Source: Paenibacillus sp. Soil766 (GTDB lineage: Bacteria; Bacillota; Bacilli; Paenibacillales; NBRC-103111). From it: a stretch of DNA of 64,000 nucleotides. The stretch is from positions 31,740 through 95,739 of the forward strand of contig NZ_LMSJ01000028.1 in assembly GCF_001428105.1 (NCBI RefSeq), in the 5' to 3' direction. Of the stretch, positions 45,235 to 54,214 are shown piece by piece; the stretch's first letter is position 1, and each line of letters opens with the position of its first letter. The notes under the pieces are model-generated. The model did not search any database and was not told the DNA's origin. It was given only the letters and a program-made list of their open reading frames with translations. Both the position numbers and the translations under genes were made by a program.

Positions 45235-46293
45235 TTAGAAGCGGATTTCTTCACCTTTTTCGCTAGATTCATAGACTCCGCAAAGTATTTTCATCATCTC
45301 AACTCCGTCTTGTACAGGTGATAGAGTCATCTTTTTACCTTGACAGACTTCGATGAAGTAATTGATTTCATCCTGAAAGCCGGCAACAAAATCGAAGGAT
45401 AGGTTATTAATCTGCGGCGTGAGGTTCAGAATGGTATCGTATTTTTCCGTAATGATGGATAACTGAGGCTCTAATTCTGCACCGCCTTTTTCCCCATACA
45501 GCTTCACGGTCAATTCGTCTTCCTTCGCATGCAGTGTAAAGCTAACATCAACAAGAATGGAAGCGCCGTTCTCAAATCGAATCAAGGCATTGGCTAAATC
45601 TTCGACCGTATTATGCGTGGGGTCATAATCGGCAGCTTTGTAAAAAGCCAGGTTCTTCACATTGGCACGATTACCAAGTTTTTTGTAGGTATTACCAGAA
45701 ATGGATTTGACTTTCGGACGTCCCATCAAGTACCAGCAAAGGTCAATCACGTGTACGCCTACGTCGATCAGAGGGCCGCCGCCCGAACGATCCACATCGG
45801 AGAACCAGCCGCCTGGGTTGCCCAAACGACGAATGCACGATGCCTTCGCATAGTAAATGTCGCCGAGCTCGTTGTTATCGAGGAACGATTTGATGATGCG
45901 GGTATTCGAAGCGTAGCGGCGAACGAAACCGACTTGCAGCGTTTTGCCAGTACGACGAACCGCATCTTCGACTTCTAACGCCTCTTTCACCGATGTACAT
46001 AGCGGCTTTTCGGTGAGTACGTTTTTACCAGCCTCCAAGGCGGCAATGGATATTAGGGCATGGCTATTGTTCCATGTACAAACGCTAATTGCATCTATGG
46101 CATCATTGGCTAGCAAATCCTCATAGTTCGTATAGATATGTTGGATGCCGTATTTTTCAGCCTTTGCTTTCGTGCGTTCTTCGTTCAAGTCACAGATGGC
46201 ATAGAGTTCAGCATCCGGATTCGTATGATACGATTTCAAATGCATTTCGGATATGGAACCTGCGCCAATAACACCAATACGTATTTTACTCAT
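45235..46293 (-). CDS. Gfo/Idh/MocA-family oxidoreductase
   Basis: The 352-residue protein has the N-terminal Rossmann glycine motif GVIGAGSIS (residues 6-14), the family EKP signature in LTEKPL (about residue 97), and a C-terminal alpha/beta domain containing DVGVHVIDLCWYLMG with the usual Asp-x3-His-x3-Asp pattern. Such enzymes oxidise or reduce sugars and cyclitols with NAD(P). The frame is open to 46350, but ATG 46293 with GAGGAG seven nucleotides upstream is the likely start and avoids overlap with the FAD oxidoreductase gene. It is the middle gene of the minus-strand operon. Confidence 0.92.
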   Translation of the reverse strand: MSKIRIGVIGAGSISEMHLKSYHTNPDAELYAICDLNEERTKAKAEKYGIQHIYTNYEDLLANDAIDAISVCTWNNSHALISIAALEAGKNVLTEKPLCTSVKEALEVEDAVRRTGKTLQVGFVRRYASNTRIIKSFLDNNELGDIYYAKASCIRRLGNPGGWFSDVDRSGGGPLIDVGVHVIDLCWYLMGRPKVKSISGNTYKKLGNRANVKNLAFYKAADYDPTHNTVEDLANALIRFENGASILVDVSFTLHAKEDELTVKLYGEKGGAELEPQLSIITEKYDTILNLTPQINNLSFDFVAGFQDEINYFIEVCQGKKMTLSPVQDGVEMMKILCGVYESSEKGEEIRF

Positions 46294-46325
46294 GTACATG
46301 CTCCTCTTCATTAGATGGATTAACG

Positions 46326-47924
46326 TTATACGGGACGAATCGCAGGCCAAGCCAGCTCAATGCCGTAGCTTTCAAGCATACGCTGGAAAATGCGCAACTC
46401 AGAAGCCTCGTTGCGGACTTCCCTAGGCAAGATGCCGCGATCAATGCAGCGGCTTGCGAGAAAACCGACCGCTTCGCCAATGTTCCACTCGACGGGATGA
46501 AGTCGGTAACATCCGTTGGTGATGTGGGTTACACCAAGATTTTTGCAAGCTGGCAGCAAATTGTTCAATCGAATCGGAATCAAGCTGCCTAATGGAATCT
46601 GGAAGGGTAGAGAAGAGATATCTATATAATGACGATTACCAGTACTCGGATGGAGGTCTATGCGGTAACAGCCGATGCCAACGGAATCATGGAACTGCTC
46701 AGCTTTCCCGTCAGGACGGCACGCTGTGCTCACATGTTGCTCCAGGACGGTAAACTCCGCCTTGATCCTGCGCGACTCTCGTATGTACGGATACATAGCC
46801 AACCCGTCATCTGTTCCGACGATATCTGGACGCAGCCGAAGACCAGGGTAACCTTGACCGCCGTCAGGCCTAGGTGCTTCCGTTTGGAGCCAATAGAGCA
46901 GGGACAAGCTGAGCTGTTTCGCATCCCATAGGTGTTGCTCTCTTTCCTCTGCGCTGACATCAATTAAAGAGCCTAGCCAGTAGTCATTCTGTGGCCAATT
47001 GACCAACGTAATGTCGCTAGGATAAAAGCCTTCCTCGAAGTTCCGGCTATCAATAATGCGCCGATAGAAGAATAAGGAGTACTTGTCTGTGCCTTCAAAC
47101 AGCTCATAAGAGACATGCTCCAGCGTGCTCGGACGAACACCGGACCAGCTGAGCAACCGATCAGGCCAGAAATCCGCTTTGTATGCCTTCCAGAAGTCAT
47201 AGCGTTCAGGGCGCGCAATGGTGTGATCTTCACCTTCCATGTAATCCATGGCGAAGCAGTACGTGAATCCTTGCATGTCTTGCGGTAGTGCATCGCCATC
47301 AACGGCATTCGGCTCGCCAGTCTGACTTTTAGACTCAGCACCTGTCACATACTCCGCACCTGCAAGTGGCAGAGCATCGCCACACTCGGTGGCGTCAAGG
47401 AAATATGAAGCATGCAGCGTCACGCTATTGCCGCTCGTCATGTTGCGAACTGTGACGGAACGGACATTATCGCCGTCCATGGATACGGATTCTAGGCGAT
47501 GGCGAATTAGAATCTGCAAGCGCCCGCTGTTGATGTAAGGAGCGAGCATATCTTGCAGGACGGCTAACGCAGCCCGCGGCTCATGGCATAACCGTGAAAC
47601 ACCGCCATTACCAGGATTCAGCCCTATTCGAGAACGCGCCTCTGAGGTGAGTGGGAAATGACGACGATAATAGTCACGCACACCTTCACGGAACTGTCGA
47701 TAGCTGCTTGTGCAGCCAAATTGTTCGATCCATGGGTGTTCATCTGGCGGAACGGCTTGGCTTGTTAATTGTCCGCCGATCCAGTCGGTTTCCTCGGTCA
47801 TGATTACTTTTTTTCCTGATTTGGCAGCGGCGAGAGCGGCAGCGCATCCGCCGGTTCCACCGCCGATCACGACGATATTAGCCTGATGGTTGTGCGTATG
47901 GGGATTGCTTGTCGTGTTCACCAA
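46326..47924 (-). CDS. FAD-dependent oxidoreductase (FAD_oxidored, PF12831 type)
   Basis: The 532-residue protein has the FAD-binding Rossmann motif VVIGGGTGGCAAALAA (about residues 17-33), the family-typical ETDWIGGQLTSQAVPPDEH, and LDATECGDALPLAGAEY. This PF12831 group is frequent near glycosidase genes of Paenibacillus and Planctomycetes, but its substrate is unknown. No signal peptide is evident. The start is TTG 47924 (GTG at 47921 is alternative) after AAAGGAGGG. It is first in the operon with the Gfo/Idh/MocA dehydrogenase and the secreted glycosidase-like protein, under the response-regulator element at 47980-48043. Confidence 0.9.
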   Translation of the reverse strand: MVNTTSNPHTHNHQANIVVIGGGTGGCAAALAAAKSGKKVIMTEETDWIGGQLTSQAVPPDEHPWIEQFGCTSSYRQFREGVRDYYRRHFPLTSEARSRIGLNPGNGGVSRLCHEPRAALAVLQDMLAPYINSGRLQILIRHRLESVSMDGDNVRSVTVRNMTSGNSVTLHASYFLDATECGDALPLAGAEYVTGAESKSQTGEPNAVDGDALPQDMQGFTYCFAMDYMEGEDHTIARPERYDFWKAYKADFWPDRLLSWSGVRPSTLEHVSYELFEGTDKYSLFFYRRIIDSRNFEEGFYPSDITLVNWPQNDYWLGSLIDVSAEEREQHLWDAKQLSLSLLYWLQTEAPRPDGGQGYPGLRLRPDIVGTDDGLAMYPYIRESRRIKAEFTVLEQHVSTACRPDGKAEQFHDSVGIGCYRIDLHPSTGNRHYIDISSLPFQIPLGSLIPIRLNNLLPACKNLGVTHITNGCYRLHPVEWNIGEAVGFLASRCIDRGILPREVRNEASELRIFQRMLESYGIELAWPAIRPV

Positions 47925-47979
47925 CGATGATTGTCCCTCCTTTAACCAATTCGCCTTCAGGCATTCACAGGTTATCCCT

Positions 47980-48043
47980 ATTGTATTACAGCTGGTAAAT
48001 AGCCACAGCGGAGGACCATGACTTCTTTTGGTACTTTAATAAC
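47980..48043 (-). promoter_or_regulatory. Response-regulator operator and -10 of the FAD-oxidoreductase operon
   Basis: Read on the minus strand, 48043-48011 matches 37453-37485 in 28 of 33 positions, with the shared core AAAGTACCAAAA-n-AAGT and the end TCCTC. The -10 box TACAAT is at 47985-47980, exactly 49 nt after the start of GTACC, as in the other copy, and is 56 nt before the start codon. No -35 box is evident. The identical geometry argues strongly for joint control of the two operons. Confidence 0.7.
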
Positions 48044-48150
48044 CCATTAACCGTGAAAAAAAAGGGATTGTACAAGCGAGGGCGAAGATTGAATACCTAA
48101 CAAGATCACAGTGTGTGGATGCCAAATCGGAATTAGGGGAGATATTCATA

Positions 48151-49251
48151 ATGAATAATCAACATCAATCAGGTGACGTCTTGAAATTGGATTCGAATAT
48201 GAGAATTCCGCAACCCGATGACCAACTATTTAAATGGTACTCACCTTTGGAGCAACCCTTTTATTTAGCAGGTTTTGGATGGCAGAGGGAGCAGCAGTTG
48301 TACCGCAGGCTTCCAGAAAATCCTACATGGATACTGCCCGAGGCAGTGGATAACTTGGCAAACTGTACGGCTGGCGGGCAAATTCGGTTTATAACGAATG
48401 CGGTTTCCCTATCCATTAAGGTGAAGCTATTCAGCGCTGCGAATATGTATCACATGCCAGCAACAGGTCAATGCGGATTCGATTGTTACATCGGAGAACC
48501 TGGTGAACAGTTCTATTGCAGTACGACTCGGTATGACTCGAAACAAACCGAATATGAAAGCGTTATGTTTACGGATATGGATCGTATAAATAGAAGCATT
48601 ACTTTGAATTTTCCGCTGTATCAAGGCGTTCAAGAGGTGTGGATCGGTTTGGATCCATCTGCACAAATCGCTTCTCCACCAGCCTACGATAACAGCGATA
48701 AGATCATCATGTACGGTACTTCAATCACGCAGGGAGGTTGTGCGACTCGGCCAGGTATGGCCTATCCCAATATCCTATCAAGGCGAATAAATAGGGAATT
48801 TCTGAATTTAGGTTTCTCGGGTAATGGCAAAGGAGAGCCTGAGCTTGCACACATTTTAGCAGAAATACCGGATCCTGCCTGTCTCGTCTTGGATTATGAG
48901 GCAAATTGCGTATCCACGGAAAGCCTGCAAACGACATTGCCTGAATTCATTCGTATCTATCGAAATAAACATCCACATACGCCAATCCTCGTGATTTCAT
49001 GTATTACTTATGCGAAGGAAAGGTATAACGAGGCGTTGCGGTTAGAAAAGGAAGACCGGAAACGAGTCCAGCTGAGCACGGTCGAGCAACTGCGAGAAAA
49101 TGGCGATGCCAACATTTACTTTTACGATGGTTCAACTTTACTAGGGGAAGATGCGCACGAATGCACCGTCGATGGTGTGCATCCGACTGATCTCGGTTTT
49201 ATGCGCATGGCGGACGGGCTCACTCCCGTTCTCATGAAAATACTCGAATGA
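48151..49251 (+). CDS. SGNH/GDSL-family hydrolase
   Basis: The 366-residue protein has an N-terminal beta-sandwich (about residues 1-175, with YLAGFGW and YRRLP) and a C-terminal SGNH hydrolase domain. Catalytic Ser191 is in GTSITQGG, the block-II Gly in LGFSGNG, the block-III Asn in DYEANC, and Asp341/His344 in DGVHPTDLG. This two-domain form fits carbohydrate esterases acting on acylated sugars. There is no signal peptide, so it is probably cytoplasmic. ATG 48151 follows AGGGGAGA; the frame is open to 48115 without a better start. It overlaps the next gene by 4 nt. Confidence 0.88.
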   Translation: MNNQHQSGDVLKLDSNMRIPQPDDQLFKWYSPLEQPFYLAGFGWQREQQLYRRLPENPTWILPEAVDNLANCTAGGQIRFITNAVSLSIKVKLFSAANMYHMPATGQCGFDCYIGEPGEQFYCSTTRYDSKQTEYESVMFTDMDRINRSITLNFPLYQGVQEVWIGLDPSAQIASPPAYDNSDKIIMYGTSITQGGCATRPGMAYPNILSRRINREFLNLGFSGNGKGEPELAHILAEIPDPACLVLDYEANCVSTESLQTTLPEFIRIYRNKHPHTPILVISCITYAKERYNEALRLEKEDRKRVQLSTVEQLRENGDANIYFYDGSTLLGEDAHECTVDGVHPTDLGFMRMADGLTPVLMKILE

Positions 49252-50756
49252 TGAAAAGAATGAGGGCAGCTATTCTAGTCATGCTCGCTTGTTGTTCAAC
49301 TGCTGGCTGCGGCATTCCGCATTTGAACTTGAAGGAAGAGAATAAGGTGGGTACAGCAAGCGAACCTGCTATCCGAATCGTCGCGAACAGCCTAGGTATG
49401 AATTTCCCGGAGGGAATGGATGAGAATCATAATCCTTATCTGAGCTATATTGAGAAAAACATTGGTGTTCAGGTCAATGTGACGCTTCCACCACTCAATG
49501 GCTACGATGAAAAGCTAAACGTCATTATGGCGTCTGGCGAGCCCCCGGATTTGCTGAATACAAGTGATCCATCTTGGTTTATCCATTTCGTAAATCAAAA
49601 GGCGCTGACGCCTTTGAATGCGTATATTGAGAAATACGGGGCGAATTTAAAAGCCAAAATCCCCAAAGAGGCTTGGGATAATGTCACCGTTGATGGCAAA
49701 ATCTATGCAATCCCGAGTTTGAACGAGGTGAAAGGAACCGAAATCATCTACGCCAGGAAGGATTGGCTGGATAAGCTTGGGCTGCAGCCGCCTAAGACAA
49801 TCGAGGAGTATACGGCGGTGATGAAGGCATTTGCTGAGAGAGATCCAGATGGGAATGGGAAAAAAGATACCTATGGATTATCGATTTTGGAGCGGCTTCG
49901 CAGAACATCGCCATTTCTAGGTGCATTTGGTGTACAAATGAAAGCGTGGTATGAACGGGATGGGAAATTGGTTTACTCGGGGATCCTCCCGGAAATGAAA
50001 GATGCGCTTCTGTATCTACGGGGCTTGTATGACGATGGCGTACTAGACCCCGAATTCCCATTGAATAAAATTGATGTTCTAGGTGAAAAAATTGTGAGCG
50101 GGCGTGTCGGTCTATTTTCAGCAGCATGGTCAGATACTCGCTCGCATATTGCAGCAAACCGTAAAATCGATCCGAAAGCAGAATGGATTCCACTGGATTT
50201 CCCAATCGGTCCGAACGGGAAACATGGCGTTTATAGCACGTCTAACGTCCGCTCCTATAATGTTATTCCAAACAAGAGCGACAAGGCTGAGGCTGTCGTT
50301 AAGTTCTTGGATTTCGTCGCAGGTCCAGGACAAACTAGCTTAAAACTCGGCTTTGAGAACGAAATCTGGACGAGAATCAACGGGAAATTATCCATTCGCT
50401 TTGATGAACATTCGAAGCACGGCTATCGTGGTATCTATGGTGCGTTGGCGGATATGGCAGATCCGAATGTTACACGAGATCGGCTGGAGGCCCTTGGTAC
50501 ACAGTTCCGCCTCTATGATAACATCCAACGGATCGAACAAAATTTGATGGTTGACCGATTCAATGGGCCTCCAACACCAGCTTTGGGTAAGCATCAAATT
50601 AAGCTGTCTAAGCTGCAAGAGGATACCTTTACGCGAATTATTGCGGGCTTAAGCCCCATAGAAGAGTTCGACGCGTTTGTGAAAAAGTGGAAGGAAGCCG
50701 GCGGTGATGAAATTACTGGGGAAGTGAATGAATGGTGGCGAGAAACCAACAAATGA
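49248..50756 (+). CDS. Solute-binding lipoprotein without neighbouring permeases
   Basis: The 502-residue protein has a short lipoprotein signal with Cys21 in STAGC, the family marks RKDWLDKLGL and DPDGNGKKDTYG, and a typical C-terminus GEVNEWWRETNK. It overlaps the SGNH gene before it and the kinase gene after it by about 4 nt each, so all three are translationally coupled. No permease gene is present in this transcript. It may therefore serve as an extracellular ligand-binding partner of the sensor kinase that follows, or may use permeases encoded elsewhere. Cargo or ligand unknown. Confidence 0.92.
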   Translation: MMKRMRAAILVMLACCSTAGCGIPHLNLKEENKVGTASEPAIRIVANSLGMNFPEGMDENHNPYLSYIEKNIGVQVNVTLPPLNGYDEKLNVIMASGEPPDLLNTSDPSWFIHFVNQKALTPLNAYIEKYGANLKAKIPKEAWDNVTVDGKIYAIPSLNEVKGTEIIYARKDWLDKLGLQPPKTIEEYTAVMKAFAERDPDGNGKKDTYGLSILERLRRTSPFLGAFGVQMKAWYERDGKLVYSGILPEMKDALLYLRGLYDDGVLDPEFPLNKIDVLGEKIVSGRVGLFSAAWSDTRSHIAANRKIDPKAEWIPLDFPIGPNGKHGVYSTSNVRSYNVIPNKSDKAEAVVKFLDFVAGPGQTSLKLGFENEIWTRINGKLSIRFDEHSKHGYRGIYGALADMADPNVTRDRLEALGTQFRLYDNIQRIEQNLMVDRFNGPPTPALGKHQIKLSKLQEDTFTRIIAGLSPIEEFDAFVKKWKEAGGDEITGEVNEWWRETNK

Positions 50757-52582
50757 TCAAAGAGTTCTTATCCAAAATTCGTAAATTACTAGCCAGTTAT
50801 ATCCAAGTACGGCTAACCTGGTATTTTCTACTCATTCTGCTCCCGCTAGCTGGATTTAGCCTGTTTGCCATAGCCAAGTCGCAAGTGATTCTGGAAGTGC
50901 AGACTGGGGAAAGAACACAGGGTGCACTGCATACAATGACGGATTATCTCGACCTTACCTTGCAAAATATTGAACAACTGTCCTCCTTGATCGCGTTCGA
51001 TACGAATGTCAACGCGACGCTGCAGTCTGTCGGTCAAGAGCCGGAAAAGCAGTCGTTCGTTCACTTTGCTCAAGTCATGGATCAGATAACGAGTATGACA
51101 ACGGTCAATCTCATTGTGGACCAAATTACGATTATCCATATGCCTTCGCGTACGGTCATTTCTACCAAATTCGGTGGAGGGAAGCTCCCAGCCGGGGCTG
51201 AGAATCAAGAATGGTATCAGCATTTAATGGAGGCTAATGGGGGAACGATTTTTTTTACACCTCAGGTTGGTGAATCCTACTTCGATGCAGACAGCGTGCA
51301 TCTGATTCGAACGATGGATCCGTATAACCGCACGTTGATGAATCCGAATTTGCTTGTTTTATCTGTAAAAAAGAGCGCTCTTATCGAACTTGCGAAACCG
51401 CTGCTGCCTTCCAAAAACGCGAATATTTATTTATTCGACAATGATGGAAGATCGATCACTGGCACAGGTGGAAGTGTGAATTCTCAAGTTTGGGAGAAGG
51501 TTGACAAGGTAAGGACGATTCGCAAATCGCCTCAAACAGGGACGGAAATGGTAACGATCAGCGTGAAATCGAAGTTATCTGGGTGGTCGCTTATGATGGA
51601 GCAGCCTTTATGGGAAATCCGGAGTCATACCGACTCATTGAAGATTTTTTCTTATGGAATTCTAGTCGTCAGTTTGGTCTTGGCGATTTGGACTTCTTGG
51701 ATTATTTATCGAGGTATATCTGCGCCGCTGCGTAAGTTAGCTTATGGGATGAAGCAGCTCCGCACAGGTAATTTTACCATCCAACTTGAAGATACCCGGG
51801 TAGATGAATTAGGCTATGTGATTGAATCCTTTAACCGGATGGCTGAGAATCAGAAAACACTGATCCGGGATCACTACGAGAAGCAGCTTTTATTGTCCAA
51901 AATGGAACTGAAATTTTTGCAATCTCAAATTAATCCGCATTTCCTCTACAACACATTGGATTCCATTTATTGGACAGCCAAAAACTATGAGGCCGATGAG
52001 ATTAGTGAAATGGTGTTGAATCTGTCGAAATTTTTCCGTTTAAGCTTGAATAAAGGAAACGAGACCTTTACTGTTAAGGAAACGATTGAACATTTGAAGT
52101 ATTATATTAAAGTGCAGCAACTGCGATTCCTGGATCATTTCACGGTGCGTTTCGACATTGCTGAGGAAAGTGCACATTATCATGTGCTCAAGCTCCTCCT
52201 GCAGCCATTGGTGGAAAATGCCGTGCTGCACGGTTTAGAGAAACAAAGCAGCGGTGGGGAACTTGCCATTTCATCCTATTTGGATAACGGTCAACTTATC
52301 TTGGAAGTATGCGACAATGGTGTTGGCGTCAGCAAGGACAGGCTGGATTATATTTGTGGTAAATTAGAAGAGGCATCTACATTAGCGATTGATGGTATTT
52401 CTACAGATATCAAAAAAGAGAAGGACCTCTTCGGATTGCGAAATGTCGTCGCGCGAATGAAGATGTATTACGGTAATGAATCACAATTTTTATTTGAGAG
52501 TGGATATCAAATGGGAACGCGGATTACACTTCGTCTCCCCCTTGACATGTGTGAATCACCGATAGAAGAGCAGGCAGGCTAA
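50753..52582 (+). CDS. YesM-type sensor histidine kinase without adjacent regulator
   Basis: The 609-residue protein has a membrane helix at about residues 20-42, an extracellular dCache-like sensor, a second helix near 295-318, a HAMP linker, the His_kinase domain with His396 in QINPHFLYNTL, and a HATPase domain with PLVENAVLHGL, DNGVGVS and GLRNVVARM. ATG 50753 overlaps the stop of the binding-protein gene; an in-frame GTG at 50732 is an alternative. No response regulator follows; the next gene encodes a MATE transporter. The orphan regulator at 35781 is a possible partner, or one outside the window. Confidence 0.92.
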   Translation: MIKEFLSKIRKLLASYIQVRLTWYFLLILLPLAGFSLFAIAKSQVILEVQTGERTQGALHTMTDYLDLTLQNIEQLSSLIAFDTNVNATLQSVGQEPEKQSFVHFAQVMDQITSMTTVNLIVDQITIIHMPSRTVISTKFGGGKLPAGAENQEWYQHLMEANGGTIFFTPQVGESYFDADSVHLIRTMDPYNRTLMNPNLLVLSVKKSALIELAKPLLPSKNANIYLFDNDGRSITGTGGSVNSQVWEKVDKVRTIRKSPQTGTEMVTISVKSKLSGWSLMMEQPLWEIRSHTDSLKIFSYGILVVSLVLAIWTSWIIYRGISAPLRKLAYGMKQLRTGNFTIQLEDTRVDELGYVIESFNRMAENQKTLIRDHYEKQLLLSKMELKFLQSQINPHFLYNTLDSIYWTAKNYEADEISEMVLNLSKFFRLSLNKGNETFTVKETIEHLKYYIKVQQLRFLDHFTVRFDIAEESAHYHVLKLLLQPLVENAVLHGLEKQSSGGELAISSYLDNGQLILEVCDNGVGVSKDRLDYICGKLEEASTLAIDGISTDIKKEKDLFGLRNVVARMKMYYGNESQFLFESGYQMGTRITLRLPLDMCESPIEEQAG

Positions 52583-52603
52583 CGCTCACTGAAGTCATTC
52601 AGC

Positions 52604-54040
52604 ATGAAAAAAAACGAAAAAGAAGATGATGTGATGGGAACGGCCTTTAGCTTGAGGCGAAAAGCTTGGATACATAAGCATTTCTCTGGTAAAGTGATGG
52701 ATTATCAACAGATTATTGGTTTATATATACCGATTCTCATTGATCAGACATTCCTTGTTGGGCTTAACTTGGTGAACATTGCCATGATTAGTTCGTCAGG
52801 TGTTGCCGCAGTAAGCGCAGTAAGTATGATTGATTCACTCCATATATTTCTGATTAGTGTATTCGTAGCCGTCTCGACAGGTGGAACGGTGGTGGTCGCC
52901 CAGTATAAGGGCAGCGGTAATGACGGCATGGTTGCCAAAGCTGCGACTAGCTCCATTTCCTTGGTGTCGGCATTCGCACTAGGTATTAGTTTGTTAATGA
53001 TTGTGTTTCATACGCCTGTTTTAACGCTGCTGTTTGGGACAGCTTCTCCGGAAGTGTTCGCTTATGCCAAGACCTATCTGATAGGGAGCAGCGTATCTTA
53101 TGTGGGGATAGCCATTGTAGAGGCTGTTTGCGGCGCATTGAGAGGGATCGGAAAGTCCCGCACTTCGTTGAAACTCTCGTTAATCATGAATCTATCGTAT
53201 GTTCTTTTGAATGTGATCTGTATCCATTTCTTACATATGGGCGTACACGGGTTGATCATCGCTGTGAATGTGTCCAGATTTCTGGCGGCATTCGTAGCCG
53301 TCCTGTATATGGTGAAATTAGATACGAATTTCCAAATACGATTGTACGATTTATTACATGTTAATTTGGCGATGATGAAGAAAATTTTATTTATCGGGCT
53401 TCCGTTTGCGGCGGAACAGATGTTCTTTAATGGCGGTAAAATTGTCACACAAGTGTTTATCGTGAGTCTTGGCACGCATGCCATGGCGACGAATGCGATT
53501 GGCGGTACACTCGCAGGTGTGTTACAGATTCCGGCTGCCGCGTTATCACTAACAACGGTAACTGTGATTGGACAATGTATGGGGGCGCAAAATGTGAAAG
53601 ACGCACGCAAATTCGCCAAATCGTTTCTCTGGCTTGCATCGTTAACGCTCTTCCTCTCGGCACTGATCCTTCTTCCGTTGTTCAAGCCGCTTGTCAGCTT
53701 ATTTCATCCGCCGGATGATATTATACGAGAGCTTTTCATCATCGTGTTGATCAATGCGATTGCACAAGTCCCACTCTGGCCGATCAGCTTCCTTTTGCCC
53801 GCAGCGCTTCGAGCTGCGGGGGATTCCAAATTCACATCCGTGACTTCGATGCTGTCCATGTGGTTGTTCCGGGTCGTTCTGGGCTATGTGCTTGGCATTA
53901 TGTTTCATATGGGCATCATCGGTGTATGGTTAGCGATGAATATTGAATGGGGCGTTCGTGGGCTTATATTCCTTTGGCGCTTCAATGGGGAACAATGGTA
54001 TCGTCATCGATTGGTCGAGCCAGCTGCGGATATTAAATAA
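52604..54040 (+). CDS. MATE-family efflux transporter
   Basis: The 478-residue membrane protein has about 12 predicted helices in two related halves and the MATE-like stretches IPILIDQTFLVGLNLVNIAMIS and AVSMIDSLHIFLISVFVAVSTGGTVVVAQYKGSG. Such transporters export drugs, metabolites or sugars-linked compounds using sodium or proton gradients. ATG 52604 has only a weak ribosome-binding site; ATG 52634 is possible. It follows the kinase gene by 21 nt, so it may be in the same transcript as SGNH, binding protein and kinase. A strong terminator follows. Substrate unknown. Confidence 0.9.
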   Translation: MKKNEKEDDVMGTAFSLRRKAWIHKHFSGKVMDYQQIIGLYIPILIDQTFLVGLNLVNIAMISSSGVAAVSAVSMIDSLHIFLISVFVAVSTGGTVVVAQYKGSGNDGMVAKAATSSISLVSAFALGISLLMIVFHTPVLTLLFGTASPEVFAYAKTYLIGSSVSYVGIAIVEAVCGALRGIGKSRTSLKLSLIMNLSYVLLNVICIHFLHMGVHGLIIAVNVSRFLAAFVAVLYMVKLDTNFQIRLYDLLHVNLAMMKKILFIGLPFAAEQMFFNGGKIVTQVFIVSLGTHAMATNAIGGTLAGVLQIPAAALSLTTVTVIGQCMGAQNVKDARKFAKSFLWLASLTLFLSALILLPLFKPLVSLFHPPDDIIRELFIIVLINAIAQVPLWPISFLLPAALRAAGDSKFTSVTSMLSMWLFRVVLGYVLGIMFHMGIIGVWLAMNIEWGVRGLIFLWRFNGEQWYRHRLVEPAADIK

Positions 54041-54081
54041 AAAAGACACCTTCTCATCGGAAGAGAAGGTGTCTTTTCTTG
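54041..54081. terminator. Strong terminator after the MATE gene
   Basis: A perfect 15-bp stem, AAAAGACACCTTCTC (54041-54055) with GAGAAGGTGTCTTTT (54063-54077), has a 7-nt loop and continues into T-rich sequence. Confidence 0.9.
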
Positions 54082-54214
54082 ATAGATGGAAGACTAATTT
54101 GGTGGAGACACCGGTTCATGTTAGTATTGCTACTAAACTAACTTTCGGGTAATCTTACATAGGATCCGAATGAAATATGTATGTGGATAATTTTTCCATA
54201 AAAGGGGGGCTACT

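Noticed and set aside
48066..48096. GATTG repeats at 21-bp spacing and TTGTAC/GAATAC as promoter of the SGNH operon
   Set aside because: Both boxes match consensus poorly and the repeat core is only five bases, so chance is likely.
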